A stretch of 7,328 nt of DNA from Spirulina sp. DLM2.Bin59 (GTDB lineage Bacteria; Cyanobacteriota; Cyanobacteriia; Cyanobacteriales; Spirulinaceae), in NCBI GenBank assembly GCA_007693875.1, contig RECT01000098.1, positions 1 to 7,328 on the forward strand, in the 5' to 3' direction. The first letter of the stretch is position 1. Each line of letters opens with the position of its first letter. Shown one piece after another: positions 1 through 5,980 of the stretch. A program made the position numbers and the translations under genes. The notes below the pieces were generated by a model. It saw only the letters and a list, made by a program, of their open reading frames with translations, made no database searches and had not been told where the DNA came from.

Positions 1-40
1 GTGAGGGTGTGCATGGGGGAGTGGGAAGTGGGGAGTATGG
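1..40. repeat. Degenerate heptad tract related to CTTCCCA repeats
   Basis: Read on the minus strand, about 15-37 gives consecutive 7-base units resembling CTCCCCA, CTTCCCA and CTCCCCC. These match the heptad array at 3386-3420. The tract is short and imperfect, and it runs off the window edge. Confidence 0.4.
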
Positions 41-45
41 CAAAG

Positions 46-69
46 CTGCCCCCTGGATTGAGGGGGCAG
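46..69 (-). terminator. Hairpin 3' of gatB, candidate terminator
   Basis: A perfect 9-bp inverted repeat, CTGCCCCCT (46-54) and AGGGGGCAG (61-69), encloses a 6-base loop. It begins 20 bp past the gatB stop codon in the gatB reading direction. The stem is strongly GC-rich, but on the minus strand it is followed only by a short CTTTG tract and not a run of T. It is therefore a plausible but atypical intrinsic terminator, and could instead be a dispersed palindrome like others in this window. Confidence 0.5.
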
Positions 70-88
70 GGGATGGGGGAAATTGGGG

Positions 89-1576
89 TTAGCCCTTGAG
101 TTTTTGGGCCAGCATTTGGTTGGTGAGCTTGGGATCGGCGCGGCCGCTGGTTTTTTGCATGATTTGCCCCATAAAGAAGCCTTGGAGCTTCGTTTTACCG
201 GCGCGGAATTGTTCCACTTTATCGGGGTTGGCCGCCATTAATTCATCGATCATCGCTTCCAGTTCCCCCGTGTCGGAAATTTGCGTCATGCCCTTGCTGG
301 CCACAAAATCCGCCACCGATGCCACCGTTGCCGTTAACAGTTCCGGTAGGATTTCCTTGGCAATTTTGCCGCTGATCGTTCCCCCTTCAATCAGGTTCAC
401 CAATTCCGCTAAACCCGTCGGGGTGAGGGCAATGTCAGTAATCGCCTTTTTCTCGCTGTTGAGGTAGCCGGTAATATCCCCCATTAACCAGTTGGTGATT
501 TGTTTGACATCGGCCCCCGTGGAGATCGCCGCCTCAAAATAATCCGTCATTGCCCGGTCATCGGTAATCACCCGCACATCGTAGGGAGAAAGCCCCAAAT
601 CACGGGTATAGCGATCGCGCTTTTGAGCGGGTAACTCCGGCAACTCACTGCGCCATTGCTCCAACTGCACCGAGGAAACCTCAATGGGGGGCAAATCCGG
701 CTCCGGGAAATAGCGATAATCGCTAGAGCCTTCTTTTTTCCGCATACTAATCGTCCGTTGGCTTCCCTCTTCCCACAGCCGCGTTTCTTGATACAAAGGT
801 TCACCAGCTTCAAGGGCCTTGGTTTGCCGCTCAATCTCGTAGTCGATCGCCTTATGAATCGCACTAAAGGAATTCATATTTTTAATCTCGATCTTCGTGC
901 CAAATTCCGTTTGGCCCACCGGGCGAATCGAGATATTCACATCACAGCGCAGGGAACCCTCCTGCATATTGCCATCGCTGATCCCCAAATAGCGGACAAT
1001 CCGCCGCAATTCCTGGCCATATTCGGCGGCCTCAGCCCCGCTGCGAATATCCGGCTCCGAGACAATTTCCAAGAGGGGAACCCCCGCCCGGTTGAAATCC
1101 ACAAGGGAATGGGTGGAACCAGAAAGGCGGTCACTCCCGGCATGAACCAATTTCCCCGCGTCCTCCTCCATGTGGAGCCGGGTAATCCCGATCTTCCGAT
1201 GGCTGATTGCCTTGGTTTGGGGATCAATCACTTCAATATCTAGCCAGCCATGCTCGGCAATGGGCAGATCGTACTGGGAAATTTGATAATTTTTCGGCAG
1301 GTCGGGATAAAAATATTGTTTACGGTCAAACTTACTATAGGGGGCAATTTGGCAGTTGAGGGCCAGGCCCGCCTTGACGGCATATTCTAAAACCTTCTCA
1401 TTGAGCACCGGCAGCACTCCCGGATAACCCAGGCAAATGGGAGAAATATTGCTGTTGGGCAGCGCCCCAAATTCCGTCGATACCGGGCTGAAAATTTTGG
1501 TTTTGGTATTGAGTTGGCAATGGGTTTCCAAGCCAATCACCGCTTCGTATTTTGTCTGAGTCGCTGTAGCTGGCAT
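89..1576 (-). CDS. gatB: Asp/Glu-tRNA amidotransferase subunit B (GatB)
   Basis: GatB is the tRNA-binding and kinase-like subunit of the cytoplasmic GatCAB complex. The complex phosphorylates and amidates Glu-tRNA(Gln) or Asp-tRNA(Asn), using ammonia released by GatA. The 495-residue length is normal for the family. Visible hallmarks are the N-terminal strand with GLETHCQL (15-22), HMEEDAGKLVH (135-145), the signature DFNRAGVPLLEIVSEPD (160-176), EGSLRCDVNIS (206-216) and EIKNMNSFSAI (230-240). A helical C-terminal domain with the YqeY-like tail runs from roughly 350 to 495 and includes GKIAKEILPELL and the GFFMGQIMQKT segment. E17 and H19 sit where metal-binding residues lie in characterised GatB proteins (from memory of the family). 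The start is the ATG at 1574-1576, which places the conserved core about 10 residues in. No clear Shine-Dalgarno sequence precedes it. gatA and gatC are not in the window, as is usual in cyanobacteria, where the genes are scattered. The gene carries one HIP1 site, at 611. Confidence 0.97.
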   Translation of the reverse strand: MPATATQTKYEAVIGLETHCQLNTKTKIFSPVSTEFGALPNSNISPICLGYPGVLPVLNEKVLEYAVKAGLALNCQIAPYSKFDRKQYFYPDLPKNYQISQYDLPIAEHGWLDIEVIDPQTKAISHRKIGITRLHMEEDAGKLVHAGSDRLSGSTHSLVDFNRAGVPLLEIVSEPDIRSGAEAAEYGQELRRIVRYLGISDGNMQEGSLRCDVNISIRPVGQTEFGTKIEIKNMNSFSAIHKAIDYEIERQTKALEAGEPLYQETRLWEEGSQRTISMRKKEGSSDYRYFPEPDLPPIEVSSVQLEQWRSELPELPAQKRDRYTRDLGLSPYDVRVITDDRAMTDYFEAAISTGADVKQITNWLMGDITGYLNSEKKAITDIALTPTGLAELVNLIEGGTISGKIAKEILPELLTATVASVADFVASKGMTQISDTGELEAMIDELMAANPDKVEQFRAGKTKLQGFFMGQIMQKTSGRADPKLTNQMLAQKLKG

Positions 1577-1630
1577 AAAATTTGGTTGGGGTTCGAGTCT
1601 GCCCTTCAGTTTGGCTGAGGGGTTTTGTCT

Positions 1631-1636
1631 ATTCTA
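1631..1636 (-). promoter_or_regulatory. Possible -10 element for gatB
   Basis: The minus strand reads TAGAAT at 1636-1631, 55 bp before the gatB start codon, in the 92-bp spacer shared with the divergent gene. No convincing -35 box lies 16-18 bp upstream, so this rests on the hexamer and its placement only. Confidence 0.25.
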
Positions 1637-1668
1637 GCCTGTCTGTTCCTACCCGTTGCCATGCTGAA

Positions 1669-2364
1669 ATGATGAAACAACCTTATCTGATCTCCCTCGA
1701 ACCGGCCCGCTCTGGGGATGATGTTTTAGTGCTCATGGGTGGGGGCAATGAGGAGGGGATCGGCGTGATGGGGGATCGGCCTTGGCGATCGCTCCTGCGG
1801 GAATTGGGTTGGCAGGGGGCGATCTACCAACTGGGCTGGGATGAATCCTTAAATATTAGTCTGACGATGGTGGCGCAATTGGATGCAGGGGAGGCGATCG
1901 CCCTTTGGAACCGTTGCCGCAACCAATTTAAACGGATCGGCAAGAGTTTCCTGCCCAAGCTGCTTTGGGAAATTGCTGCCCAACGGGTATCGCTGTGGTC
2001 TTTCGGCCTGGGCACACAGGTGGCCTATTACGGGATGCGGGAATGGTCGGAGGCGAAGATTCACCTTCAGGATGTGGTGATGTTAGCGGGGACGGTGCGC
2101 CGGGATACGGGGAAAAATTGGGGCCGGGCGGCGACAAATCTTCAAGGGCAACTGTTCAATTTCTACAACACCGAAGATCTGATGCTGCACCGCTTGGGGG
2201 ATGTGCTGGACTGGCAACAAAGTCCCTGCGGCATCAAACCGATTCGGGAGATTTCTCCCCAAATTGTCAATATCGACGCAACCGCCCAGATGCAGACGGC
2301 GGTCTATGCTCCCGATAATTGCCGTCAGGCTTTGGGGGTGTTGCGGCAAAAATGGGGGGCGTAG
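1669..2364 (+). CDS. DUF726-like alpha/beta-hydrolase-fold protein, catalytic serine apparently lost
   Basis: The protein has 231 residues from the ATG at 1669; a second ATG follows directly at 1672. The frame is open back to a TTG at 1582, but those 29 extra residues look non-coding and would run through the promoter region of the divergent gatB. The pattern resembles the DUF726 (TMCO4-like) family: an N-terminal strand VLVLMGGG (19-26), then W39...L43 and YQLGWDESL (53-61), a strand-turn-helix segment VSLWSFGLGTQVAYY (107-121), DVVMLAGTV (135-143), and LFNFYNTEDLMLHRLGD (162-178). In active members the turn reads GHSLGARV. Here it reads SFGLGTQV, so Gly113 takes the nucleophile position. 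The usual C-terminal GH..Y also seems absent after NID (201-203). There is no signal peptide or membrane helix, so it is probably cytoplasmic. It is divergent from gatB and no operon partner is visible. It may be a pseudo-enzyme or a structural or binding protein. The assignment is from pattern memory, and the physiological role is unknown. HIP1 sites at 1785 and 1894 fit a resident gene. Confidence 0.75.
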   Translation: MMKQPYLISLEPARSGDDVLVLMGGGNEEGIGVMGDRPWRSLLRELGWQGAIYQLGWDESLNISLTMVAQLDAGEAIALWNRCRNQFKRIGKSFLPKLLWEIAAQRVSLWSFGLGTQVAYYGMREWSEAKIHLQDVVMLAGTVRRDTGKNWGRAATNLQGQLFNFYNTEDLMLHRLGDVLDWQQSPCGIKPIREISPQIVNIDATAQMQTAVYAPDNCRQALGVLRQKWGA

Positions 2365-2386
2365 GGGCGAAGCAGGATCCCCCCTG

Positions 2387-2405
2387 CCCCCCTTAAAAAG
2401 GGGGG
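2387..2405. terminator. Hairpin 1 between convergent genes
   Basis: CCCCCCTT, an AAA loop, then AAGGGGGG form a perfect 8-bp stem, 22 bp after the stop of the DUF726-like gene. It is symmetrical and could stop transcription from either side. The T tract is weak (GGTT on the plus strand). Confidence 0.45.
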
Positions 2406-2418
2406 TTCCGGAATTTAA

Positions 2419-2435
2419 CCCCCTTAAAAAGGGGG
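2419..2435. terminator. Hairpin 2 between convergent genes
   Basis: CCCCCTT, an AAA loop and AAGGGGG form a 7-bp stem, 33 bp beyond the stop of the HAD phosphatase in its reading direction. It is a near copy of the hairpin at 2387-2405. Neither has a proper T run, so terminator function is inferred from position and stem strength. Confidence 0.45.
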
Positions 2436-2468
2436 TCGGCATAGCCGGGGGGATCTCAATTGGGCAAG

Positions 2469-3287
2469 TCAAGCCAGGATAAAGCGTTCTAGGGCAACGG
2501 CTACGCCGTCGGCTTCAACATTGGGGGCAACCCAAGTGGCGATCGCCTGCACCGCTGGGGGCGCGTCTCCCATGGCGATGCCAATACCGGCGGCTTCAAT
2601 CATATCAAAATCGTTGTAGTTATCCCCAATGGCCAAAACCTGATCCAAGGGGATACCGTAGTGGGTTGCAGCTAAATACCGCAAAGCCTGGCCCTTGCTG
2701 GCTTCGGGATGGGTGAATTCTAAAAAAGTGGGGGAGGATTGGGTGATGTAGAGTTCCCTCGGTTGATAGCGGCTTTGGGTATGGGCTTTTAATTGCTGGA
2801 GGCGGGCCACATCGGGGCAGAGCATCAATAATTTCGTCAGGGGGCGATCCAAGAGAGTGCGCAGATCCCCCACCGCCTGGGGCCGGATTGTGGAGCGGGA
2901 AACGTACTCCTCCGTTTGGGCCGTAATTTCCCCCACATAAAGCTGATCATCGTGATAAACATGAACATCAAGGTGCGATCGCCACTGCGGTTCCGCCGCC
3001 AGATCCAACAATTCCGCAATCCGCTCCGGGGGAACCGGCCAATGGGCCAACCGTTCCCCCGTTTCTGGGTTGCCAATCCAAGCACCGTTATAGGTAATCA
3101 TCGGCTCCCGGCTGTTGATCTGACTGCGAAACTTGAGCGCAGAACAATACATCCGGCCCGTGGCGATCGCCACCTTCACCCCCCGAGCCTGCACCGCCGC
3201 GATCGCCGCACACACCGCCGGCCGCACCCGATTACTCACCCCGGCGATCGTCCCATCAATATCCAAAACCACCAACTGAATCCCCAT
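2469..3287 (-). CDS. Cof-type HAD-IIB family phosphatase
   Basis: The 272-residue protein has every motif of a HAD phosphatase of the Cof/IIB class. Motif I is DIDGT (9-13) with nucleophile D9 and acid/base D11. Motif II is the T of ATGR (T43). The motif III lysine is K198 in EASKGQAL. Motif IV is GDNYNDFDM (221-229) with Mg-binding D222 and D226. The large cap between motifs II and III (about 75-190) is the C2 type, as in Cof/YbiV-like sugar-phosphate or flavin-nucleotide phosphatases. The substrate cannot be read from sequence. It is probably cytoplasmic, since no signal peptide is visible. The ATG at 3285-3287 is supported by GAGGAG (minus strand, 3298-3293) with 5-base spacing. A perfect tandem 11-bp repeat lies 16 bp upstream of the start and resembles a PHO box, which would fit phosphate-starvation control. 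The gene holds HIP1 sites at 2539, 2975, 3163 and 3199, the densest in the window. Confidence 0.93.
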   Translation of the reverse strand: MGIQLVVLDIDGTIAGVSNRVRPAVCAAIAAVQARGVKVAIATGRMYCSALKFRSQINSREPMITYNGAWIGNPETGERLAHWPVPPERIAELLDLAAEPQWRSHLDVHVYHDDQLYVGEITAQTEEYVSRSTIRPQAVGDLRTLLDRPLTKLLMLCPDVARLQQLKAHTQSRYQPRELYITQSSPTFLEFTHPEASKGQALRYLAATHYGIPLDQVLAIGDNYNDFDMIEAAGIGIAMGDAPPAVQAIATWVAPNVEADGVAVALERFILA

Positions 3288-3302
3288 CCCCTCTCCTCGG
3301 TT

Positions 3303-3325
3303 GTCGAAATTAAGTCGAAATTAAT
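3303..3325 (-). promoter_or_regulatory. Tandem 11-bp repeat, candidate PHO box
   Basis: GTCGAAATTAA occurs twice back to back (3303-3313 and 3314-3324). On the minus strand this gives the 8-mers ATTAATTT (3325-3318) and CTTAATTT (3314-3307) separated by CGA. The cyanobacterial PHO box bound by SphR is described as PyTTAAPyPyW repeats with 3-bp spacers. The proximal unit fits fully and the distal one fits except for its first base. A third unit is absent. The box ends 19 bp before the HAD phosphatase ATG, which leaves little room for a promoter after it. Confidence 0.4.
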
Positions 3326-3385
3326 GGGCGTGGGTGCGTTGGCCTGCCGGAGGCACACAAATTTTTCGCCCCCACATCATCCCTT

Positions 3386-3420
3386 CTTCCCACTTCCCAC
3401 TTCCCACTTCCCACTTCCTA
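3386..3420. repeat. Heptanucleotide tandem repeat (CTTCCCA)n
   Basis: Four perfect CTTCCCA units (3386-3413) are followed by CTTCCTA (3414-3420) and more diverged units CTCCTTA (3421-3427) and CTCCCCC (3428-3434). Short tandem heptad repeats of this type are known between cyanobacterial genes. The fifth unit contains the stop codon of the small membrane protein gene, and the diverged units lie within its last codons. Confidence 0.85.
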
Positions 3421-3669
3421 CTCCTTACTCCCCCACCGTTCCCCCACCTTCTTCACCGCCCAAGTAAAAATCGCCCCTGTAATCAAAAGGGCGATCGCCG
3501 GATTAAACAGCGGTTGCCAAAGGGAATACCACAGATCCCACCCCAACGGCAGACCCGTAGACCGGCCAATCAGGGCAATGGCAAACCAGATAAACCCCAA
3601 CAGCACCAGAAACACATCCACCATCAAAATCTTATCAATCCAATCCAGAAGCTTTTCCACGCTCGCCAC
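3418..3669 (-). CDS. Small membrane protein with two predicted transmembrane helices, unknown function
   Basis: This is an 83-residue protein that I do not recognise by name. A short amphipathic N-terminus (VEKLLDWIDKIL, 4-15) leads into a hydrophobic helix at about 16-35. A tryptophan-rich linker (GWDLWYSLWQPLFNP, 43-57) follows, then a second helix at about 56-73 and a basic tail (VKKVGERWGSKE). Lysines and arginines at the tail suggest that end is cytoplasmic. The start is a GTG at 3667-3669, chosen because the minus strand carries AGGA (3681-3678) exactly 8 bases upstream, with a second AGGA just before it. The first in-frame ATG would remove 15 residues. The stop codon TAG (3418-3420) lies within the CTTCCCA heptad array, so the array may have altered the C-terminal codons. 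It is 117 bp from phoU, behind a hairpin, and probably has its own promoter. A HIP1 site lies at 3491. Confidence 0.8.
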   Translation of the reverse strand: MASVEKLLDWIDKILMVDVFLVLLGFIWFAIALIGRSTGLPLGWDLWYSLWQPLFNPAIALLITGAIFTWAVKKVGERWGSKE

Positions 3670-3677
3670 CTCATCAA

Positions 3678-3686
3678 TCCTTTCCT
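3678..3686 (-). promoter_or_regulatory. Ribosome binding site fixing the GTG start
   Basis: The minus strand reads AGGAAAGGA here, 8 bases before the GTG at 3669. An ATG at 3674 is out of frame and opens only a very short frame, so this site supports the GTG start of the 83-residue membrane protein. Confidence 0.7.
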
Positions 3687-3747
3687 GATCATGCTACCGG
3701 AGCAGGGGCCTCTTGGGCGCATCCCCCTTTTGTCCCCTCACCCTAAA

Positions 3748-3767
3748 TCCCTCGGGAGGGCGAGGGA
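3748..3767 (-). terminator. Hairpin 3' of phoU
   Basis: TCCCTCG (3748-3754) and CGAGGGA (3761-3767) form a perfect 7-bp stem with a 6-base loop, 19 bp after the phoU stop. On the minus strand the stem is followed by TTTAGGG, a minimal T tract. The motif with its flanks looks like another dispersed cyanobacterial palindrome that may also act as a terminator. Confidence 0.5.
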
Positions 3768-3786
3768 CTTTGCAGTTTTGTGACCA

Positions 3787-4458
3787 TCACCCCCGTTGTC
3801 CCGTGACAATATAGGCCACCCGTTGGCCGATATTCGTGGCATGATCCGCCATCCGCTCAATATGGCGCATCGCCAACACCATCAACAAAATCGGCTCCAC
3901 TACGCCTTGAAGATCCCGCGCTTGGGCCAGGATTTGGTAGAGGCGATCGTAGGCATCATCAATGGTGTCATCCATCACTTTTAACTCTGCCCCCGCCCCC
4001 GGATCGAGATCCGCCAAGGCCACCAAGCTCACCGCCAGCATCCCCTGAGCCTGTTGAGACATTTGTTCGATTTCCCCTAAACAGGGGTGGGGCGGGTAGT
4101 TATAAAGCTTGAGCGCCAATTCAGTGAGATCCTGGGCATAGTCGCCAATGCGCTCCAAATCCCGCACCAATTGCATAAACGCACTGAGCAGCCGTAGATC
4201 CTGAGCCACCGGCCGCTGTAGCGTCATCAGCCGGGCGCATTCCAGTTCAATATCGCGATAGTAGCGGTCAATTTGGGATTCAATGGGCGTAAGGGCGGCG
4301 ATCGCCTCAAAATCCTGAGCAAATAACGCCTGATGACCGAGGCGACAGGACTGCTCCACCAATGTCCCCATCCGTAAAACCTCTTGACTCAACTGTTTCA
4401 AGGCCCGTTCCAGTTGGGTCGTATGGGGCGATGGGGAAGCAGAAGTAGATAGGGTCAT
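3787..4458 (-). CDS. phoU: Phosphate signalling protein PhoU
   Basis: PhoU is a cytoplasmic helical-bundle protein. It couples the state of the Pst phosphate transporter to the phosphate sensor kinase and keeps the Pho regulon off when phosphate is plentiful. The length of 223 residues is typical. The protein shows the expected two similar halves, each with the family signature: RDLERIGDYAQDLTE (99-113) and RHIERMADHATNIGQRVAY (198-216). Acidic clusters around D64-E73 and D163-D171 occupy the usual metal-binding positions. The first ~12 residues are rich in Ser, Thr and Pro and lie outside the fold. The start is the ATG at 4456-4458, which has no evident Shine-Dalgarno sequence. sphS lies 76 bp upstream on the same strand, so the two may be co-transcribed, although a small hairpin (4515-4531) sits between them. 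No pst transporter gene is in the window. A HIP1 site is at 4298. Confidence 0.95.
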   Translation of the reverse strand: MTLSTSASPSPHTTQLERALKQLSQEVLRMGTLVEQSCRLGHQALFAQDFEAIAALTPIESQIDRYYRDIELECARLMTLQRPVAQDLRLLSAFMQLVRDLERIGDYAQDLTELALKLYNYPPHPCLGEIEQMSQQAQGMLAVSLVALADLDPGAGAELKVMDDTIDDAYDRLYQILAQARDLQGVVEPILLMVLAMRHIERMADHATNIGQRVAYIVTGQRG

Positions 4459-4514
4459 AGGGCATTCAAGGGTTATTAAATTGTGGAACAGATTGACGTT
4501 GTTTCTATCCTAGA

Positions 4515-4531
4515 CAAACCCTTCCGGTTTG
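4515..4531 (-). terminator. Small hairpin between sphS and phoU
   Basis: CAAACC (4515-4520) and GGTTTG (4526-4531) form a 6-bp stem with a 5-base loop, starting 3 bp past the sphS stop. There is no T run, so it may attenuate read-through into phoU, stabilise the sphS mRNA 3' end, or have no role. Confidence 0.3.
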
Positions 4532-4534
4532 AGA

Positions 4535-5848
4535 TTAAGATTGGGTGAAGGTTGGCAGTTGAATGTTTAACCAAGCACCGCCGGTTTCGGGGTGATTTTG
4601 GGCGGTAATTTTGCCCCCATGGGCGGCAACAATTTGCTGGACAATCGCCAAGCCTAAGCCGCTACCTTGATTGGGCAGCGAGGAGTCTAACCCATCATAG
4701 CCCGACCGTTGTCGGGAGGCATCGCCCCGATAGAGCCGTTCAAAAATCAACGGTAGCTCTGCCTCACGGAAGCCAAGACCGTGATCAATAATGTCAATTG
4801 TATGCCAGTTCTTTGGCCCCTGCGCTGTTTTGTGAACCATCGTCCCCACTTTAACCGAAATTTCTGCCCCTTCAGGACTGTGCTTAATCGCATTATCCAA
4901 GAGATTCAGTAAAACCTGCATAAAGCGATCGCGATCCACCCAGATTTCCACATTTTCCGGATCGTGATAGCGCAACCGGATCTGTTTGCGGTCGGCCAGG
5001 GGTTCCAAGGTCTGCCAGGTGATCTGGACAAGACTGGCAAAGGGGATGGCATGGGGATTGAGGATTTCCCCCCCTTGGCTCGACAGACGGCTCAAATCCA
5101 GACAACTTTGGATTAACCCGATTAACCGTTTAATTTCCCGTAACATCTGCGTCACCCATTTTTTTTCGGGATTTTGCAAACGGGGCAGGAGGGTTTCCGC
5201 CACCAGTTGGATCGAAGTGAGGGGGGTGCGGAGTTCATGGGTAAGGTCGGAAAAGGCGCGATCGCGGGCTTGGCGGGCCTCCACAATCGGCTGGCGATTT
5301 TCCACAAACACCCCCACATGATCATCGGGCAACAACAGCGTCGAAGCCCGGAGCGCGATCGCATAGGGGCTAGGAATCGCCGTTTCCTCCCTGGCGATCG
5401 TCGTCGAACGGTAAACCCAATCCAACTGTTGAGGTTGACCCGTCCGCCGCGTCGCCTCAATCAACTGATCCAACTCATAGGAACGCACCAACTCCAACAA
5501 CAACCGCACCTGACCCGATTGCCAGCGATTAATCTGCAAAATCTCACGGGCAACAGGATTACACCACAGCAGTTGATTTAAGGCATCCACCCGCAGATAC
5601 CCCAGGGGAGCGACCTCCAAGATCACCGTCCACATCTGCCCCTGCTGCTGGCTAATGTATTGAGTTTCCAGCAGTGCTTCCATAGAACGACGCAGACGAT
5701 AGAGCGGGTTTAACACCGAAGGGTCTTGGAACTGAGCCGGGAGCTTGCGAAGAAGCCGCTCCAGTTGTTGACGGAATTGGTAATGCTGCCAACCGCAGAA
5801 CGCCAGCCCCACCAGCAACCCCAACAAAAACATAAACACGAGGGACAT
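4535..5848 (-). CDS. sphS: Phosphate-sensing histidine kinase SphS (PhoR-like)
   Basis: This 437-residue membrane-anchored sensor kinase would phosphorylate the response regulator SphR under phosphate limitation. Residues 1-20 form a single hydrophobic anchor. A PAS-like domain spans about 70-190 (ILEVAPLGYLRVDALNQLLWCNP near 76-98). The HisKA domain has the phospho-acceptor H204 in FSDLTHELRTPLTSI. The ATP-binding domain has the N box NLLDNAIKHSP (315-325), G1 DHGLGF (355-360), the F box IFERLYRGD (368-376) and G2 GSGLGLAIV (395-403). All catalytic boxes are intact. The single N-terminal helix without a large periplasmic domain matches SphS and PhoR, which sense through PhoU and Pst rather than binding phosphate directly. 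The adjacent phoU is the main reason for the symbol; the kinase class itself is certain. sphR does not follow and must lie elsewhere. The start is the ATG at 5846-5848, with no clear Shine-Dalgarno sequence. HIP1 sites occur at 4925, 5258 and 5355. Confidence 0.88.
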   Translation of the reverse strand: MSLVFMFLLGLLVGLAFCGWQHYQFRQQLERLLRKLPAQFQDPSVLNPLYRLRRSMEALLETQYISQQQGQMWTVILEVAPLGYLRVDALNQLLWCNPVAREILQINRWQSGQVRLLLELVRSYELDQLIEATRRTGQPQQLDWVYRSTTIAREETAIPSPYAIALRASTLLLPDDHVGVFVENRQPIVEARQARDRAFSDLTHELRTPLTSIQLVAETLLPRLQNPEKKWVTQMLREIKRLIGLIQSCLDLSRLSSQGGEILNPHAIPFASLVQITWQTLEPLADRKQIRLRYHDPENVEIWVDRDRFMQVLLNLLDNAIKHSPEGAEISVKVGTMVHKTAQGPKNWHTIDIIDHGLGFREAELPLIFERLYRGDASRQRSGYDGLDSSLPNQGSGLGLAIVQQIVAAHGGKITAQNHPETGGAWLNIQLPTFTQS

Positions 5849-5881
5849 AAGGCGGTTTTCAGCAGATACGCGGATTTTAGA

Positions 5882-5894
5882 CCCTATCTTAGGG
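5882..5894. promoter_or_regulatory. Small palindrome upstream of sphS
   Basis: CCCTA, TCT, TAGGG form a 5-bp inverted repeat, 33 bp before the sphS start and within the divergent sphS-ndhH spacer. The minus strand also has a TAAAAT hexamer just downstream, which could be a -10 box. The palindrome could be a regulator site, but a match of this size is weak evidence. Confidence 0.25.
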
Positions 5895-5974
5895 AAATTT
5901 TGACGAGTTTGCTCCGCAATTTCACGGTAGGCTCCAATTCTCCCGCAGTTCTGATCCTAAGGGCCACAGCTTTC

Positions 5975-5980
5975 TATAAT
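5975..5980 (+). promoter_or_regulatory. Likely -10 box of ndhH
   Basis: TATAAT is a perfect sigma-70 -10 hexamer in the divergent spacer. The -35 region at about 5951-5957 (CTGATCC) is poor, as is common for cyanobacterial promoters. Transcription from about 5987 would give a leader of roughly 85 bases before the ndhH ATG. Confidence 0.55.

Larger units (their letters stand above)
2376..2455. repeat. Palindromic intergenic repeat element with GATCCCCCC ends
   Basis: This 80-bp element fills most of the 104-bp gap between two convergent genes. It is bounded by a perfect 9-bp terminal inverted repeat, GATCCCCCC (2376-2384) and GGGGGGATC (2447-2455). Inside are two C/G palindromes with an AAA loop (2387-2405 and 2419-2435) and a small CGGC-ATA-GCCG palindrome (2437-2447). 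Parts recur at the right end of the window. It has no coding capacity, so it looks like a small non-autonomous dispersed repeat rather than an insertion sequence. Confidence 0.8.

Noticed and set aside
656..1243. 195-codon open frame on the plus strand inside gatB
   Set aside because: It lies wholly antisense to a strongly conserved gatB and has no recognisable domain or start signal; it is a shadow of gatB codon use.
1582..1668. TTG-initiated 29-residue N-terminal extension of the DUF726-like protein
   Set aside because: The extension shows no family similarity, occupies the promoter region shared with gatB, and a double ATG lies where the conserved core begins.
2376..2455. Possible insertion sequence
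   Set aside because: It has terminal inverted repeats but only 80 bp and no transposase, and no target-site duplication is clear.
3326..3360. GC-rich stretch GCCT-GCCGG-AGGC as a regulatory hairpin
   Set aside because: The stem is only 4 bp and could arise by chance in this GC-rich spacer.
3386..3420. Possible CRISPR array
   Set aside because: The units are contiguous 7-mers without spacers and no cas gene is nearby.
3334..3783. 149-codon plus-strand frame over the small membrane protein and repeats
   Set aside because: Its composition (Pro, His, Gln and repeated FPLPTSH) comes from the heptad repeat and the antisense of a better gene with a good ribosome site.
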